A DNA stretch of 64,000 nucleotides from JAPOVO01 sp026708165 (lineage in GTDB: Bacteria; Chloroflexota; UBA11872; VXNJ01), in NCBI GenBank assembly GCA_965208775.1, contig OZ242360.1, positions 1 to 64,000 on the forward strand, read 5' to 3'. The stretch's first letter is position 1. Every line of letters starts with the position of its first letter. Shown in pieces: positions 26,043 to 34,922 of the stretch. The notes under the pieces are model-generated. The model saw only the letters and a program-made list of their open reading frames with translations, had not been told where the DNA came from and made no database searches. Position numbers and translations under genes: made by a program.

Positions 26043-27455
26043 ATGCGTGAAGCAATCGTTCCAATCAGGCGCAGGAAGACCATTCGCCTGGTCGTCGAGC
26101 CGTTTCGCAGGCGCACCACGAACATCAACCCTCAGCTAACGCTGGTCGCGGGATTTCTGATGATCGTCGCGATCGGCACCGTCCTGCTCACGCTCCCGTT
26201 CTCCAGCGAGTCGGGCGAATTCACGTCGTTTCCAGACGCGCTGTTCACCGCCACGTCTGCGACCGGAACGGTCGGCCTGGTCGTGGTCGATACCGCCACG
26301 CACTGGAGCCGAGCGGGGCAGGTCGTGATCCTCGTTCTCATGGAAGTCGGCGGACTTGGATTCATGGGCGGGGCGATAGTCCTGTTTCTCGCCCTGGGCC
26401 GAACCATAACCATTCACCAGCGCCGCGTTTTTCAGGAGTCCTTGTCGCTAAGAAAGATCGGAGGGGTGCCCAGGCTGGCGCGGCGGCTGATCATCTTCAC
26501 TCTATTAGTGGAGGGGATCGGTGCCTTGCTTCTCTTTGCCCAGATCACAAGCGATCCGACCATCACAACGGAGGACCCGGCCTGGTGGTCGGCGACCTTT
26601 CACGCCGTCAGCGCATACACGGGCTCCGGATTCGACCTGATGGGCGGCTTTCACAGCCTCCAAGGGGCGGCGCTCAAGCCGCTGTTCCTGCTGACGATGA
26701 TGGCGATGATCATCCCCGGCGACCTCGGCTTCCTGGTGGTCCTGGACTTGCTTGGGAGGCGAAGGTTCAGCCGGCTCAGCATGGAGACAAAGATCATCCT
26801 CAGCGCCAACTTCGTGCTCTGGCCGCTGGCCGCGCTCGGGTTTTTCGTCCTGGAGTCCGCAAACGCGCAGACCCTGGGCGAGATGCCACTGGTACATAAG
26901 ATCACGAACTCGATCTTTCAGGCGGTGACCGTGCGCAACGCCGGGTTCTCCACCGTGACATTCGCACAGGTAGGACAGCTTACTCTCGTCTTCTTCATGG
27001 TTTTCATGGTCATAGGCGCGGCCTCCGCTTCGATGGGCGGAGGACTCAAGGTTAATACCCTCGGCGCACTCGTAGCGGGCATGCGCGCAGGCCTGCTTGG
27101 CCGCCCGCATGCGGAGGCGTTCGGCAGGACCGTTTCACCAGACCGAATCTACGTCGCGGTTACTCTGCTGCTGCTTTACGGAGCGTGGATCGCGATCGCG
27201 GTACCGATCGTTTTCGCCTTGCAGTCGCTCTCCTCACAACTGATTCCATCGCTGTTCGACTCGATTTCAGCCCTGGGACCCATTGGGCTTTCCACCGGAG
27301 TGCCCGCCTCGCTGAGCCTGTGGGGCAAGATCTTCATGAGCATCCTGATGTTCGTAGGGCGGCTGGGTCCGCTTACCGTTGCCCTGGCACTGCTGCGACG
27401 CAGCAACCGAGCCTCGCTTCGGACCTATCCTGTCGGAGACCTACGCGTCGGCTGA
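26043..27455 (+). CDS. trkH: TrkH/KtrB-type potassium uptake protein
   Basis: A 470-aa integral membrane channel-like subunit for K+ (or Na+/K+) uptake. It has many hydrophobic segments and four pore-loop regions: TATSATGTVGLVVVDT, HAVSAYTGSGFDLMGG, QAVTVRNAGFSTVTF and DSISALGPIGLSTGVP, each with the central Gly of the selectivity filter. GAASASMGGGLKVNTLGAL is the gate loop region typical of TrkH/KtrB. Family members work with a cytoplasmic NAD- or ATP-binding TrkA/KtrA subunit, but none is encoded nearby. The N-terminal extension before the first helix (about 35 aa) is rich in Arg. The start is ATG, preceded by a long leader with three hairpins. Confidence 0.92.
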   Translation: MREAIVPIRRRKTIRLVVEPFRRRTTNINPQLTLVAGFLMIVAIGTVLLTLPFSSESGEFTSFPDALFTATSATGTVGLVVVDTATHWSRAGQVVILVLMEVGGLGFMGGAIVLFLALGRTITIHQRRVFQESLSLRKIGGVPRLARRLIIFTLLVEGIGALLLFAQITSDPTITTEDPAWWSATFHAVSAYTGSGFDLMGGFHSLQGAALKPLFLLTMMAMIIPGDLGFLVVLDLLGRRRFSRLSMETKIILSANFVLWPLAALGFFVLESANAQTLGEMPLVHKITNSIFQAVTVRNAGFSTVTFAQVGQLTLVFFMVFMVIGAASASMGGGLKVNTLGALVAGMRAGLLGRPHAEAFGRTVSPDRIYVAVTLLLLYGAWIAIAVPIVFALQSLSSQLIPSLFDSISALGPIGLSTGVPASLSLWGKIFMSILMFVGRLGPLTVALALLRRSNRASLRTYPVGDLRVG

Positions 27456-27532
27456 TCGGCCGTCTCTCGCGACAACGTCCTACGACTGAGAGAGCGTATT
27501 CGCACGTTTCGGTGTCCCGCGCACGTTTGGAG

Positions 27533-28453
27533 CTAGGACAAGTGCTCCTGGCAGCCGACTGAGTAGGCCTCCCGAAGCCACTCCGCAACCTGCGAGTCGA
27601 GCTGCTCGATGCCGGTAATACGCAAGACGTGAACATGCGCGTTCGGCGAGATGGTCTCGACTTTATAAAAGCGAGAGTCTTCAAACCGACGCGGCAGCCA
27701 GAATCCCACGTCGAGCCATCGCGTCCTGGGAACGGCCCGGGCAAAGCGGACCCGGACCATCAACACGACGCTATCGCGGGACGGCAGCACCTTGACCGGG
27801 CCGCATTCCCGCACCATACCGAGGAACGCATCGAAGAGCCTTCGTATCCCCTCGGGCCTGCCCGCAAAGGGGTGGGCCAGCGTGTAGCGCTCGCAGGAGT
27901 GATACTGGTTCTTGTTGACGAATTCGTTGCCGCACTCGGGGCAGACCCAGAGCGGCCGCCGCGGACGCCCGCGTCTGGCCGGTCGGCGTTTGTCCAGGAT
28001 CGTTTCGATCATCCGGGACGTTCGCTTGGTTCGAGTTTGGCGAGTCCTCGCGTCGTCGACATAACGCAGCAGCTCGCGGCGATGAGAGGGAGTTAGAGCC
28101 TGGAATGCGGATTCCGCGCCTTGCGTGCACCGCAATACTTCCAAGATGTCCGCGGGGATAGTCACCTGGTCGGGACTTACGGGCCTTAGCGCGAACACGA
28201 CCGAGTCGGCGGCCGCAACTCCGGCGGCGCTTCTCATGCCTCCGTTTACGAAGAAGCGATGGCGCCCGGCGCCGGTTGGTATCAAGGTTCCCCGGATCGG
28301 CGTGTCATTCAGCAGGCCCTCGACGTGTATCCTGCCCGACCGCGCCCAGGGACGGAACGCACGGCTAACGCGCTCGGGAACATCCACGCAGGGATTGGGC
28401 CCCTGTGTGACGATGGTTGCCCGAAACTCGAGCTCGGGAGCTTCCGGCATCAT
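27533..28453 (-). CDS. DUF1905/YdeI-like protein with DUF5655 domain
   Basis: A three-part protein of 306 aa. Residues 1-90 form a DUF1905 beta-barrel (ELEFRATIV, GRIHVEGLLNDTPIRGTL). Residues 95-160 are a YdeI/OmdA-like helical part (IPADILEVL, AFQALTPSHRRELLRYVDDA, TRTKRTSRMIETI). The C-terminal part is DUF5655-like, starting with a short Cys pair and the HSC motif (CPECGNEFVNKNQYHSC), then FDAFLGMVRECGPVKV and VETISPNAHVHVLRI. YdeI-type proteins have been linked to bacteriocin resistance in some bacteria, but the biochemical role is not known. The ATG at 28453 has GGGAG 8 nt upstream and is preferred over an upstream TTG at 28468. It is convergent with trkH and divergent from the next gene. 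Confidence 0.82.
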   Translation of the reverse strand: MMPEAPELEFRATIVTQGPNPCVDVPERVSRAFRPWARSGRIHVEGLLNDTPIRGTLIPTGAGRHRFFVNGGMRSAAGVAAADSVVFALRPVSPDQVTIPADILEVLRCTQGAESAFQALTPSHRRELLRYVDDARTRQTRTKRTSRMIETILDKRRPARRGRPRRPLWVCPECGNEFVNKNQYHSCERYTLAHPFAGRPEGIRRLFDAFLGMVRECGPVKVLPSRDSVVLMVRVRFARAVPRTRWLDVGFWLPRRFEDSRFYKVETISPNAHVHVLRITGIEQLDSQVAEWLREAYSVGCQEHLS

Positions 28454-28654
28454 CTGTAGAACTCCCAAATACCTCGGGACCCAGCGCCAGCACTATCGCA
28501 TAGGCGGGACCACCGATGCGGAGCAGTCTCGCCCGCACCATTCAAAATATAGCTCCCAGGTTCATGCGCTACCGTCAATTGGGAATTCGATCCGCCGCAT
28601 TCCCGGGCGCAGGATCAATGACACGACCATGAGGCTTGTCCTGGAGCGATCGAT

Positions 28655-29143
28655 TTGAGCAGACCCGATACGTTGGCTACGAACCGTGCGGATGATTGCC
28701 CGCTCTGTGGAGCGCCGGAGGTTGGAGGAGAGGACGGATGCCGCAGGATCTTCGAGAGCGTGCTGGCAAGGGAATACAGCGATCCGGCTTTTGGCAAGGT
28801 TCTCCTGATCACGGTGGATGCCTACGCGCTTCAACACGGAGACGCCCACGGTCCGCAGTCAAACGCCTTCCACCTCGTGCGGCTGTGCGCGATCGTGGAG
28901 TTTGGAGCAAGTCCGGCAATCGGGACTCGAGAGCCGCAGGGCTGGCGGGAAATGCTGGAAGGGGGCCGTCGATTGCCTGAAATACATCTTACGGGCAGCC
29001 CCGGACCGGTGACAGTCGCGGACGTGGCGGGGGCGGCGAGCTCCGTAGAGCACGCTGATCTAGTACGGGCATGGGGGCGATCCGTTTGGACGGCCTGGGA
29101 AGAGTGGCATGACTGGGCGCGACGCGTGCTGAACGACCTTTAG
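28655..29143 (+). CDS. DUF5946-like protein
   Basis: A 162-aa soluble protein. CPLCGAPEVGGEDGCRRIFE near the N-terminus gives a Cys pair plus a third Cys, and LLITVDAYALQHGDAHG follows. This layout (CPxCGA, GC..F, VDxYALQH) matches what I recall as DUF5946. The conserved Cys and His residues suggest metal binding. The start is TTG with GGAG 8 nt upstream. The gene is divergent from the YdeI-like gene, with about 200 bp between, and convergent with a Gfo/Idh/MocA gene. No function known. Confidence 0.75.
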   Translation: MSRPDTLATNRADDCPLCGAPEVGGEDGCRRIFESVLAREYSDPAFGKVLLITVDAYALQHGDAHGPQSNAFHLVRLCAIVEFGASPAIGTREPQGWREMLEGGRRLPEIHLTGSPGPVTVADVAGAASSVEHADLVRAWGRSVWTAWEEWHDWARRVLNDL

Positions 29144-29184
29144 CCACGAAAGACTGATGACCGCCTCGCCAGAGGCGGAAATGG

Positions 29185-30369
29185 TCAAGCCGCGGCGGCC
29201 GCGCCTTTGGCTCGAAGTCCGTCCAGGTCGACGATCCGGCGTTCTCGCTGGGCCTCATCCCCGCCGATTCCGACCACCACGGACTCCCTGCCGGCCTCGG
29301 CGGTTGCCGTCGATTCGCCCTCGCCCCCTGCGATACGGTTTCTCAAGTCGTCCATAAGGCCGGGGATGCCTAGCGGACCGCTGGACGCGGCCTTGAGATC
29401 GAATCGCCACGACTGCTGCGGGCGGAAACGGTCGACCTCGATCTCGTTTCGGTCAAGATCGGCGCGTATCTCGCCCTCGTCCCCGACGATCAGCAGCTCA
29501 CGCCGGGTCCGATGCCCCAGAAACAGCGCAGAGAAAGAGACTCGCACGCCGTTCGCGTATTCGATCATGAAGTGCTGGCTGTCGACGATGTCCTTGTCGA
29601 TGTGGTAGACGCAGTGGTCGGTATATGGCGAGGGGGGCCGTTCTGCGAAAGCGTGCGGACCGTAGAACGGACAGATCGGGGCGCGGTCGCATTCGGAGCA
29701 GCGCATCGCGGCGTCGTCTCGCGGAAGAAAGTAGTCAAGGCCGCCGAACGAGGCTATGTGAGTGGCGCGGTCGCCGACGTACCAGTTGATGATGTCGAAG
29801 TCATGGCCGCACATGCTGAGGGCAAAGCTGCCCATGTCCGAGCGGTGCCGGTTGTGCGACCGCATGAAGTGGGTCGACGCGAACGTGTACTTGAGAACCA
29901 GTCGGCCATCGATCTGGGTCAGCCTGCCGATGGCCCCGTCGTCGATCAATTCCTTGATCTTCGAATAAAAGGGAGTGTACCGGAGGACGAGTCCCACGGT
30001 GATATCGACCCCGGCGGATTCGGCGGCGAGCGCCACCCGATAGGCACCCTCCACGGAGTCCGCGATCGGTTTTTCGAGCAGTATGGGGATTCCCAACTTC
30101 ATCGAAGCAAGGGACACCTCCTCGTGCGTCGTGTCGGGCGAGGTGATTATCAGACCGTCGAGCGGCACCCCGGAATCCACGAGAGCTTCGGTGTTCGCAT
30201 ACCGCGCTCCGGCCGGAACGCCGAACTCGTCGGCATAGGTGTTCATGCGATCCTGACTCTTGCTGGCGACCGCGGCAAAGGTGAACTGCCGCGGATTCGC
30301 CGCTATATGCGCGCCATAAGAGCGCGCCTGGTCGCCGGTGCCGATCAGACCGATTCGCTGGGTCGCCAT
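29185..30369 (-). CDS. Gfo/Idh/MocA family oxidoreductase with Cys motif
   Basis: A 394-aa probable NAD(P)-dependent dehydrogenase. The Rossmann start is IGLIGTGDQARSYGAH. ILLEKPIADSVEGA holds the EKP lysine and MCGHDFDIINWY the His-Asp pair of the active site. A CX2CX5C motif (CSECDRAPICPFYGP, about 222-232) and a further Cys in HCVYHIDKDIVDSQ match the arrangement in the protein at 18245-19552, so both belong to the Cys-insert subgroup. GGGAGAGA precedes the ATG. The gene stands alone between a convergent gene and the sulfurtransferase 180 bp upstream. Substrate unknown. Confidence 0.88.
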   Translation of the reverse strand: MATQRIGLIGTGDQARSYGAHIAANPRQFTFAAVASKSQDRMNTYADEFGVPAGARYANTEALVDSGVPLDGLIITSPDTTHEEVSLASMKLGIPILLEKPIADSVEGAYRVALAAESAGVDITVGLVLRYTPFYSKIKELIDDGAIGRLTQIDGRLVLKYTFASTHFMRSHNRHRSDMGSFALSMCGHDFDIINWYVGDRATHIASFGGLDYFLPRDDAAMRCSECDRAPICPFYGPHAFAERPPSPYTDHCVYHIDKDIVDSQHFMIEYANGVRVSFSALFLGHRTRRELLIVGDEGEIRADLDRNEIEVDRFRPQQSWRFDLKAASSGPLGIPGLMDDLRNRIAGGEGESTATAEAGRESVVVGIGGDEAQRERRIVDLDGLRAKGAAAAA

Positions 30370-30549
30370 AGTTATCTCTCCCGCCGCTGCCGGAATGAAT
30401 TGACACTATCAAGCGACAGGATATACGCCGGAAGCGTTGGACCGCAGGATTGGCCCAACTCGGCCCTAATGCGGGGCGCGTGTTTCCAGCTTGCACGCAC
30501 GGGAACGGACCGGGGCCATCCCCGTGCTAAGCCAGCCCCCTCGTTGGAC

Positions 30550-31386
30550 CTACTTCTCGATGGGCATCCCGATCATGCTGCCCCACTCGGTCCATGAACC
30601 GTCATAGTTGGTCACGTTTGGATATCCGAGAAGCTCCTTGAGCACGAACCAGGTGTGGGAAGAGCGCTCGCCGATGCGGCAATAGGCGATGATGTCCTTG
30701 TCGCCCGTGATGCCACGGGATCCGTAGATCTGCGCTAGGTCGTCGGCGGACTTGAAGGAGCCGTCATCAGCTACGGCTTCGAGCCAGGGTATGTTGGTGG
30801 CCCCCGGAATGTGTCCGGTACGCTGCGCCGTTTCGGGCAGGCCCGGAGGCGCCATGATCTCGCCCGTGAACTCGGCCGGCGATCTCACGTCAACCAATTC
30901 CACGTTCTGGTCGAGCGCTTCGAGTACCTGATTCTGGAACGAACGAATGGAGAGATCGGCTTCGGGGGCGTCGTATTCCGCCGGCTCGACGTCCGGCGCG
31001 TCGGTAACAAGCGGCCTGCCCTCCTGCTCCCACTTGACTCGCCCGCCGTTCATAAGCTGAACGTTGTCGTGGCCGTAAATCTTGAACTGCCAGTAGGCGA
31101 ACGCCGCAAACCAGTTGTTGTTGTCACCGTAGAGGATGACCCTGGTGTCGTTGGAAATACCGGAGTCGCCCAACAGCTCCTCCCACTCACCATGGGCGAC
31201 GATGTCGCGTCGGATGTTGTCGGACAGCTGTGACTGCCAGTTCCATCCCACCGCTCCGGCGATGTGACCTGACTCGTAGGCGGTCGTGTCCACGTCGACC
31301 TCGACTATCGCGAGGCCCGGACCGCCCAGGTTATCGGCAACCCATTGAGTTGAAACAAGAGCGTCGGGATTCGCATATTCGGACAT
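30550..31386 (-). CDS. Sulfurtransferase, tandem rhodanese domains
   Basis: A thiosulfate or 3-mercaptopyruvate sulfurtransferase of 278 aa, which moves sulfane sulfur to cyanide or other thiophilic acceptors. The N-terminal rhodanese domain (VEVDVDTTAYESGHIAGAV) is inactive-type; the C-terminal domain has the catalytic Cys in IIAYCRIGERSSHTWFVL near residue 233. That loop resembles the actinobacterial CysA-type thiosulfate sulfurtransferases. VDVRSPAEFTGEI marks the second domain. GGAGG lies 8 nt before the ATG at 31386. A TATACT box is seen about 65 bp upstream, in an A+T-rich stretch that may hold the promoter. No signal peptide, so cytoplasmic. Confidence 0.92.
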   Translation of the reverse strand: MSEYANPDALVSTQWVADNLGGPGLAIVEVDVDTTAYESGHIAGAVGWNWQSQLSDNIRRDIVAHGEWEELLGDSGISNDTRVILYGDNNNWFAAFAYWQFKIYGHDNVQLMNGGRVKWEQEGRPLVTDAPDVEPAEYDAPEADLSIRSFQNQVLEALDQNVELVDVRSPAEFTGEIMAPPGLPETAQRTGHIPGATNIPWLEAVADDGSFKSADDLAQIYGSRGITGDKDIIAYCRIGERSSHTWFVLKELLGYPNVTNYDGSWTEWGSMIGMPIEK

Positions 31387-31518
31387 ATCGTGAACCTCCA
31401 GAAGCCGAGCGGCTAAAGTTCGGGTAGGCCCCTATAAACAAGTTTACTAGTATACCACTGGTTTACTTGCTTTCGAGACTGGCGACCACAAGAGATTCGA
31501 TCTGACGGGAGCGATGAA

Positions 31519-31932
31519 TTGCGACGATTGGACGACGGCGATCCGCATGGAGTCACGGGACACCACGAGCTTCAACGCGGAAGCGCAGGGCGCCATGAGA
31601 TCGTGCTTAGCCGTCGTGATAGAGAAGGTGAGTCGGACCACTTCATCCACGTGAGACCCGGGACCCGTCCGGGAAGGATGTCGGTGAGGTTCCGTGACGG
31701 CAACGCGTTGACGCTGATGGGCTTCAAGGCGCGGCCGGCCTGTCCGATGTTTCCGCTTGCCTGCGCCTTTGCGGGCTGCTATTACGTGCGTCTCACGGGA
31801 CGCGCGAACGACGAGGCTAACGCCTTGCGAGTCTTCGAACGGCTTTGCCAGGACCTCGAGAGCGCGACCGACAAAATACTAGACGGCGTCGGTCTGGCCC
31901 TGGAGCTGAGGCTTCCGATCCGAACGCCCTGA
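31519..31932 (+). CDS. Hypothetical protein, possibly frame-disrupted
   Basis: A 137-codon frame from a TTG. The last 85 residues look protein-like (MSVRFRDGNALTLMGF, CPMFPLACAFAGCYYVRL, EANALRVFERLCQDLE). The first 45 residues are rich in Arg, His and Gly and less convincing. In the overlapping +1 frame, an ATG at 31514 opens MNCDDWTTAIRMESRD and runs 46 codons to a TGA near 31654, with more normal composition. A frameshift joining the two would give one protein of about 130 aa. No family recognised; the gene may be real but decayed. Confidence 0.4.
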   Translation: MRRLDDGDPHGVTGHHELQRGSAGRHEIVLSRRDREGESDHFIHVRPGTRPGRMSVRFRDGNALTLMGFKARPACPMFPLACAFAGCYYVRLTGRANDEANALRVFERLCQDLESATDKILDGVGLALELRLPIRTP

Positions 31933-32043
31933 TCCCGGCGGCCGGTTCTCGTTGTTGAGCTAGTAGTATGCGAAGCGCGGCTTGACGAATGCGCCGGTGC
32001 GGGAATCGGATTCCAAAGTTACCTCGATAGCCGAGGAGTGCAA

Positions 32044-33189
32044 ATGAACGACGGTCCGAAAGTGGGAATCGTTGGCGCGCAACGTGGAATGTCGCTTATC
32101 GCGGGTTTCCGCGCCCACGGGGCCGAGGTCACTTCCCTCTGCGCGAGAAGCGAGGACTTCCTCAACAGCCAGGCGGACCGGTTCGACGTACCCGAGCGGT
32201 ATACCGATTACCGGGCGATGCTCGAATCCGAGGTCGATATCGTCTTCGTCGCCACGCCAATGCATCTTCACGTGCCCCACAGCCTGCACGCCCTAGAAGC
32301 AGGAAAGCACGTAATCAGCGAGGTGACCGCGGCCGTGTCGGTCGATCAATGCCGTGAACTGGTCGATGGCGTCGAAGCCGCGCGGGACGCGGGCGTCGTA
32401 TACATGCTCGGCGAGAACGCGTGTTTCTCTCCGAAGAACATCCTCATCAAGAATCTCGTCCAGGAAGGCTTGTTCGGCGACATCTACTACGCCGAAGGCG
32501 AGTACATCCATGACATCAAGCCCATTCACTATGGGGAGGACGGCAGCGGGACCTGGCGCACGGTATGGCAGGTCGGCGTAAACGGTTGCACCTATGGCAC
32601 ACACAGCCTCGGTCCGATCCTGGACTGGTTCGACGAGCGCGTCGCTTCGGTCATGTGCCTCGGTACCGGCGTGCACACCAGCCCCGAGAACAAGGCCGAG
32701 GACACGACGACGATGCTGTGCAAGCTCGATTCGGGAGCGCTGGTCAGAATACGGGTCGACATGCTGTCGAACCGGCCTCACGGCTCCGGCTATAGCTCTC
32801 TGCAGGGCACGACCGGCTGCTACGAAGGCCCCCGAGGCCTGGGCGATCAGGACAAGATCTGGCTGGAGCGATTTGGCTCGGAGTCGACCACTCGCGAGAC
32901 AATCGATACCGATCCCTATCAATGGCGTCCGCTAAGCGACCTGGAAGCGGAATATCTCCCGGCTCGCTGGACGGAGATCCCGGCCAGCGTCCACGGCCCC
33001 GACTACGGCGCGGGGGAATATCACATGATCGGCGAGTTCCTTGAGGCCATACGCGAGCAGCGCGATCCGGCACTCGATGTATACCGCGCGGTTGACATGA
33101 CCCTTCCGGGACTGCTTTCGCAGATTTCGATAGAACGGGGCGGAGAGCCAATACAGATGCCGGACTTTCGCGCGGGCAGCTGGAGCTAG
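32044..33189 (+). CDS. Gfo/Idh/MocA-fold protein lacking EKP, GH109-like motifs
   Basis: A 381-aa protein with a Rossmann N-terminus (KVGIVGAQRGMSLIAGF). The EKP position reads VISEVTAAVSVDQ, with no lysine. It then shows MLGENACFSPKN, YYAEGEYIHDIKPIHYG and CTYGTHSLGPILDW, which parallel GH109 motifs (EN, EGxYIHD and YPTHGLGPV as known in that family). It may use bound NAD+ for redox-assisted glycoside cleavage or a related elimination, rather than act as a simple dehydrogenase. The ATG at 32044 has GAGGAG 5 nt upstream; a GTG two codons earlier overlaps the SD and is less likely. It is a monocistronic plus-strand gene, convergent with a phytanoyl-CoA dioxygenase gene. Confidence 0.85.
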   Translation: MNDGPKVGIVGAQRGMSLIAGFRAHGAEVTSLCARSEDFLNSQADRFDVPERYTDYRAMLESEVDIVFVATPMHLHVPHSLHALEAGKHVISEVTAAVSVDQCRELVDGVEAARDAGVVYMLGENACFSPKNILIKNLVQEGLFGDIYYAEGEYIHDIKPIHYGEDGSGTWRTVWQVGVNGCTYGTHSLGPILDWFDERVASVMCLGTGVHTSPENKAEDTTTMLCKLDSGALVRIRVDMLSNRPHGSGYSSLQGTTGCYEGPRGLGDQDKIWLERFGSESTTRETIDTDPYQWRPLSDLEAEYLPARWTEIPASVHGPDYGAGEYHMIGEFLEAIREQRDPALDVYRAVDMTLPGLLSQISIERGGEPIQMPDFRAGSWS

Positions 33190-33269
33190 AACCGCTCCAA
33201 GGCATTAGCCGCGCCGGTTGGTTGCTCGCCTGGGACGCCTGTTTCTTGAGGTGGGTGGCCGCGGGTTCG

Positions 33270-34211
33270 CTAGCCGGCAAATCGATCCGTGGGATCGCCG
33301 ATCCGGCCATATCCGTTCCATACGCCGAATCCGAGAATTCGTCGCAAGTACGAATCGGCCTCGCTGAGGACATGCTCGGCGACGCCCAGTGTGTAGTTCT
33401 CCTGAGGTCTGAACTGCGGTCCGCAAAAGGTCGTCAGTACCACTAGCCGGTCGCCGTCGGTCCGATTGGCGCCCGTTCCGTGCCAAAGCCTGCCGTCGAT
33501 TATCAACGCCGATCCGGCGGGAGCCTGAGCTGCAACGACGTCTTCGGGCCTGTCGTCGTCGGGCGTGGGCTGGCGACCGCTCAGGTGACTTCCGGGTACC
33601 AGCCGCGTCCCTCCGTTCTCTTCGGAAACGTCGCAGAGCATCCAGAGCACGTTCACACAGGCGGCGGGCGCGATCAATTGAGGCGACGCATCGGGAGGCG
33701 CGGAGAACCGAGTACGAGTGAGACTCCCCACCGGCAACCAGTCAGCCTCCGGGTCCACAGGCGCGGGCATCCACCATTGGTCCGTGTGAAGCGGCATTTT
33801 GACTCCGCCTTGGCGAGCGATGTTGGCGCCGTGGCTCGACAGCTGAAACTCCTCTCCGATTACCGACCGCGTCAACGCGAGCACGTCTTCGTGGTAGAGG
33901 AGATCGACGAAACACCGGCCCTTGTTTACGAGCATCCACACGCGCTGGTTGACGCCGCCGCTTTCGGCGCGAAACAGCTCGCGGCGGTCGCGACCCGCGT
34001 CGTCCTTAAAGTCGCCCCATTGTTGACGGGGACCGCCGTCCTCGAACGCCAGCCCCTCGCGCTTTTCGATGGATGCCTGTTCGGTCAGCCGCTCGACCAG
34101 CTCGGCGCGCTGGTCCTCGGTGAGGGCGTTTTGCAGCAGGCAATAACCGTGTTCGGCGAGATTACGCTTCGCGGTCTCGAGATGCGAGGTTGGCGCTAGC
34201 AGCGTCGCCAT
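33270..34211 (-). CDS. Phytanoyl-CoA dioxygenase family protein
   Basis: A 313-aa Fe(II)/2-oxoglutarate-dependent oxygenase. The metal triad is visible: HTD in KMPLHTDQWWMP and the distal His in RLWHGTGANRT. A candidate Arg for 2-oxoglutarate follows in GDRLVVLTTF. The opening AEHGYCLLQNALTEDQ is typical of PhyH-like enzymes. Such enzymes hydroxylate lipids, alkaloids, ectoine or small secondary metabolites, and the substrate here is unknown. GAGAGGA precedes the ATG at 34211 by 8 nt. The cupin gene lies directly upstream on the same strand (77 bp), so co-transcription is likely. Confidence 0.9.
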   Translation of the reverse strand: MATLLAPTSHLETAKRNLAEHGYCLLQNALTEDQRAELVERLTEQASIEKREGLAFEDGGPRQQWGDFKDDAGRDRRELFRAESGGVNQRVWMLVNKGRCFVDLLYHEDVLALTRSVIGEEFQLSSHGANIARQGGVKMPLHTDQWWMPAPVDPEADWLPVGSLTRTRFSAPPDASPQLIAPAACVNVLWMLCDVSEENGGTRLVPGSHLSGRQPTPDDDRPEDVVAAQAPAGSALIIDGRLWHGTGANRTDGDRLVVLTTFCGPQFRPQENYTLGVAEHVLSEADSYLRRILGFGVWNGYGRIGDPTDRFAG

Positions 34212-34288
34212 TACACGAGTCCTCTCTTCAAGATGGGGGTTTCACCGAATCCCGCATTGGCGAGATTTTATCAATCAGTTGGCGACCG

Positions 34289-34648
34289 CTAGTCCGCAGG
34301 CTTACCCCAAATGATCACGAGCTTGAGCGGAACGTCGCCGGTACTGCGGAAGCCATGGTCAACGCCCGGGGGAGCGAGTACCGCGTCGCCGGGGCCAACG
34401 GGGAACTCATCGTCATCCATCCACATGACCCCTTGTCCTTCGAGGAAGTAGTAGAACTCCTCCAGAGGCCCCTCGTCTCCGTGAATGTGGGATCCTTCGC
34501 TTGCACCCGGCGGGAGTTCCCACACCTCCGAGACAACGGGGAGCCTGGTCACGCTCCTGAAGAACCTCCGGCGCGTGACCGTGCCGTCGCCCTCATGCAG
34601 ACCGGGGTCTTCGATGACATCTTCGGATTCATGCTGCTTGAATTGCAT
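34289..34648 (-). CDS. Small cupin-domain protein
   Basis: A 119-aa single cupin. Motif 1 is GSHIHGDEGPLEEFYYFLEG (two His, Glu, later Glu), and motif 2 is PVGPGDAVLAPPGVDHGFR (final His), which together form the usual 3-His/1-Glu metal site. It is probably a metal-binding enzyme or binding protein for a small acidic or sugar-like ligand. AGAGGAA precedes the ATG. It lies between two phytanoyl-CoA dioxygenase-like genes on the minus strand. The 274 bp upstream (34649-34922) holds no convincing gene and probably carries its promoter. Confidence 0.88.
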   Translation of the reverse strand: MQFKQHESEDVIEDPGLHEGDGTVTRRRFFRSVTRLPVVSEVWELPPGASEGSHIHGDEGPLEEFYYFLEGQGVMWMDDDEFPVGPGDAVLAPPGVDHGFRSTGDVPLKLVIIWGKPAD

Positions 34649-34922
34649 GTTCGATATTCCTCTTAGCCCGCCCCGGTGAAGGGATACGCATATGCCGAGT
34701 CGACTCCGAGAGCGACCGACGCGCGGTCCAAATCAGCGAAGTTGGCGATCAGCCTCTCTCCCGGACGACGACCCGCGTGTCGCGCTGGAGAGAGCCGAGA
34801 TTGAACGGCTCGTGGTTCGCCACCGAGATTCAACGGTCGTTCTGTGCTTCGAGGGGAGAGTTGAGTCCAAACGATATGGTCTCGGTCCGCCGATATGCCG
34901 ACTATTCGCCCACTGACCCCTT

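Noticed and set aside
34692..34916. A 74-codon plus-strand frame in the gap upstream of the cupin
   Set aside because: Arg/Pro-rich, no SD and no similarity recognised. The gap more likely carries the cupin promoter.
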